NCBI GenBank assembly: GCA_005792865.1
Contig: SXQR01000254.1
Coordinates: 1-6,023 of the forward strand
Direction: 5' to 3'
Source of the DNA: Flavobacterium sp.
GTDB taxonomy: Bacteria; Bacteroidota; Bacteroidia; Flavobacteriales; Flavobacteriaceae
DNA: 6,023 nucleotides
The notes under the pieces are model-generated. The model ran no database searches. It was not told the origin of the DNA and saw nothing but the letters and a program-made list of their open reading frames with translations. A program made the position numbers and the translations under genes. Shown here piece by piece: positions 5,144-6,023 of the stretch; positions within the stretch are counted from its first letter, which is position 1, and the number at the start of each line of letters is the position of its first letter.

Positions 5144-6023
5144 CTAAATCGTGCGGTTGATGACGTAGTTCACCATCAAAAAGAGCGAGGATTTGTATTC
5201 GCCGTCGGGAAAGGAATCGAGCAGCGCGATCGCCCTGTGGCGAAAATCCATCATTTTTTCCTCGGCGTAGGCCAGCCCGTTCTGCGCCTTTACGAACGCA
5301 ATGACCTCGCGCACGCGTTTGCGGTCCTTGTTGTGGTTTTTGATGGAGTTGATCAGCCAGCGCTTTTGCACCGATGTGCAGTTGTTGAGCACGTGGATGA
5401 GCGGAAGCGTCATCTTTTGCTCCTTGATGTCGATACCGGTGGGTTTTCCGATGGCTTCATCGGTGTAATCAAAAAGGTCATCCTTGATCTGGAATGCCAT
5501 ACCGATGAGTTCGCCAAAATAGCGCAATTTCTCGACAGCCTCATCATCATCGCTTACGGAACGTGCGCCCAGCGCGCAACAGGCCGCGATGAGCGTGGCG
5601 GTCTTTTTCCGGATGATTTCATAATAGACTTCCTCGGTGATGTCGAGTCTGCGCGCCTTCTCGATCTGGAGCAGTTCGCCTTCACTCATCTCGCGCACCG
5701 CCACCGAAATGATCCGCAACAAATCAAAGTCGCCGTGGTCAATTGAGAGCAGCAATCCTTTTGAAAGCAGGTAATCGCCTACCAGGACCGCGATCTTGTT
5801 TTTCCACAGGGCATTGATCGAGAAAAAGCCGCGGCGCCTGTTGGAGTCGTCCACCACGTCGTCATGGACCAGTGTCGCGGTGTGGATCAGTTCGATTACC
5901 GATGCCCCGCGATAGGTGCGTTCGTTCACCGTTCCGCCCGATACCATCTTGGCCGCCAGGAACACGAACATCGGCCGCATCTGCTTGCCCTTCCTGTTGA
6001 CGATATAATAAGTGATGCGATTG
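5144..6023 (-). CDS. ispB: Long-chain polyprenyl diphosphate synthase (octaprenyl synthase family), 5' truncated by the window edge
   Basis: Trans-prenyltransferase that condenses isopentenyl diphosphate onto an allylic primer to build the quinone side chain; cytoplasmic or membrane-associated. The frame is open to the right edge (last complete codon 6020-6022), giving 292 visible residues; the ATG at 5980 is internal because the conserved GKQMRPMF (visible residues 11-18) straddles it. The first Asp-rich motif HDDVVDD is at 5846-5866 and the second, KDDLFD, at 5468-5485; both metal-binding sets are complete. The residue five before the first motif is a small Ala, not an aromatic, which in this family goes with long chains, and IHTATLVHDDVVD closely matches octaprenyl synthases. 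Flavobacteria generally use menaquinone-6, so the product may be hexaprenyl; chain length cannot be read here. The symbol reflects family only. It is separated from the sigma gene by 180 bases with no clear terminator. Confidence 0.95.
   Translation of the reverse strand, partial: NRITYYIVNRKGKQMRPMFVFLAAKMVSGGTVNERTYRGASVIELIHTATLVHDDVVDDSNRRRGFFSINALWKNKIAVLVGDYLLSKGLLLSIDHGDFDLLRIISVAVREMSEGELLQIEKARRLDITEEVYYEIIRKKTATLIAACCALGARSVSDDDEAVEKLRYFGELIGMAFQIKDDLFDYTDEAIGKPTGIDIKEQKMTLPLIHVLNNCTSVQKRWLINSIKNHNKDRKRVREVIAFVKAQNGLAYAEEKMMDFRHRAIALLDSFPDGEYKSSLFLMVNYVINRTI

Overview
The window reads as chromosomal DNA from a member of the Bacteroidota, most likely the family Flavobacteriaceae. The evidence is the DnaG sequence type, a TTG-N22-TAnnTTTG promoter of the Bacteroidota primary sigma factor, A-rich leaders instead of Shine-Dalgarno sites, and a sigma factor/membrane protein/outer-membrane protein gene trio of flavobacterial character. 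By eye the G+C content is near one half, which is high for Flavobacterium itself. There are six protein genes. The first is on the + strand and the other five are on the - strand. There are no rRNA or tRNA genes, CRISPR arrays, insertion sequences or phage genes.

Layout from left to right: (1) positions 1-416 hold the 3' part of a NarL/FixJ-type response regulator. (2) Positions 413-2386 hold dnaG, convergent with the regulator; the two stop codons overlap in a shared TTAA. (3) Positions 2387-2645 are the most information-rich non-coding stretch. Read on the - strand it holds the terminator of the next operon, a compact structured GC-rich element, a well-formed dnaG promoter, and a dnaG leader with a 15-bp imperfect inverted repeat. 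(4) Positions 2646-4963 hold a compact - strand operon, transcribed in the order ECF-type sigma factor (TTG start), single-pass membrane protein in the position of an anti-sigma factor, and outer-membrane beta-barrel protein with a periplasmic coiled coil. (5) Positions 4964-5143 are an AT-rich intergenic region with a weak promoter candidate and a 9-bp direct repeat. (6) Positions 5144-6023 hold the C-terminal 292 residues of a long-chain polyprenyl diphosphate synthase, probably supplying the menaquinone side chain.

Functionally, dnaG (replication) and the prenyl synthase (quinone synthesis) are housekeeping genes. The middle operon looks like an envelope-sensing or envelope-maintenance unit: a sigma factor, a membrane protein that could hold or tune it, and a surface protein that could be its target or input. 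Two points deserve most attention. DnaG has lost all four ligands of its N-terminal zinc site while keeping its catalytic acidic residues. The dnaG 5' region stacks a structured element, a promoter and a long leader stem. I found no clearly new multi-gene system such as a defence island, a biosynthetic cluster or a mobile element.
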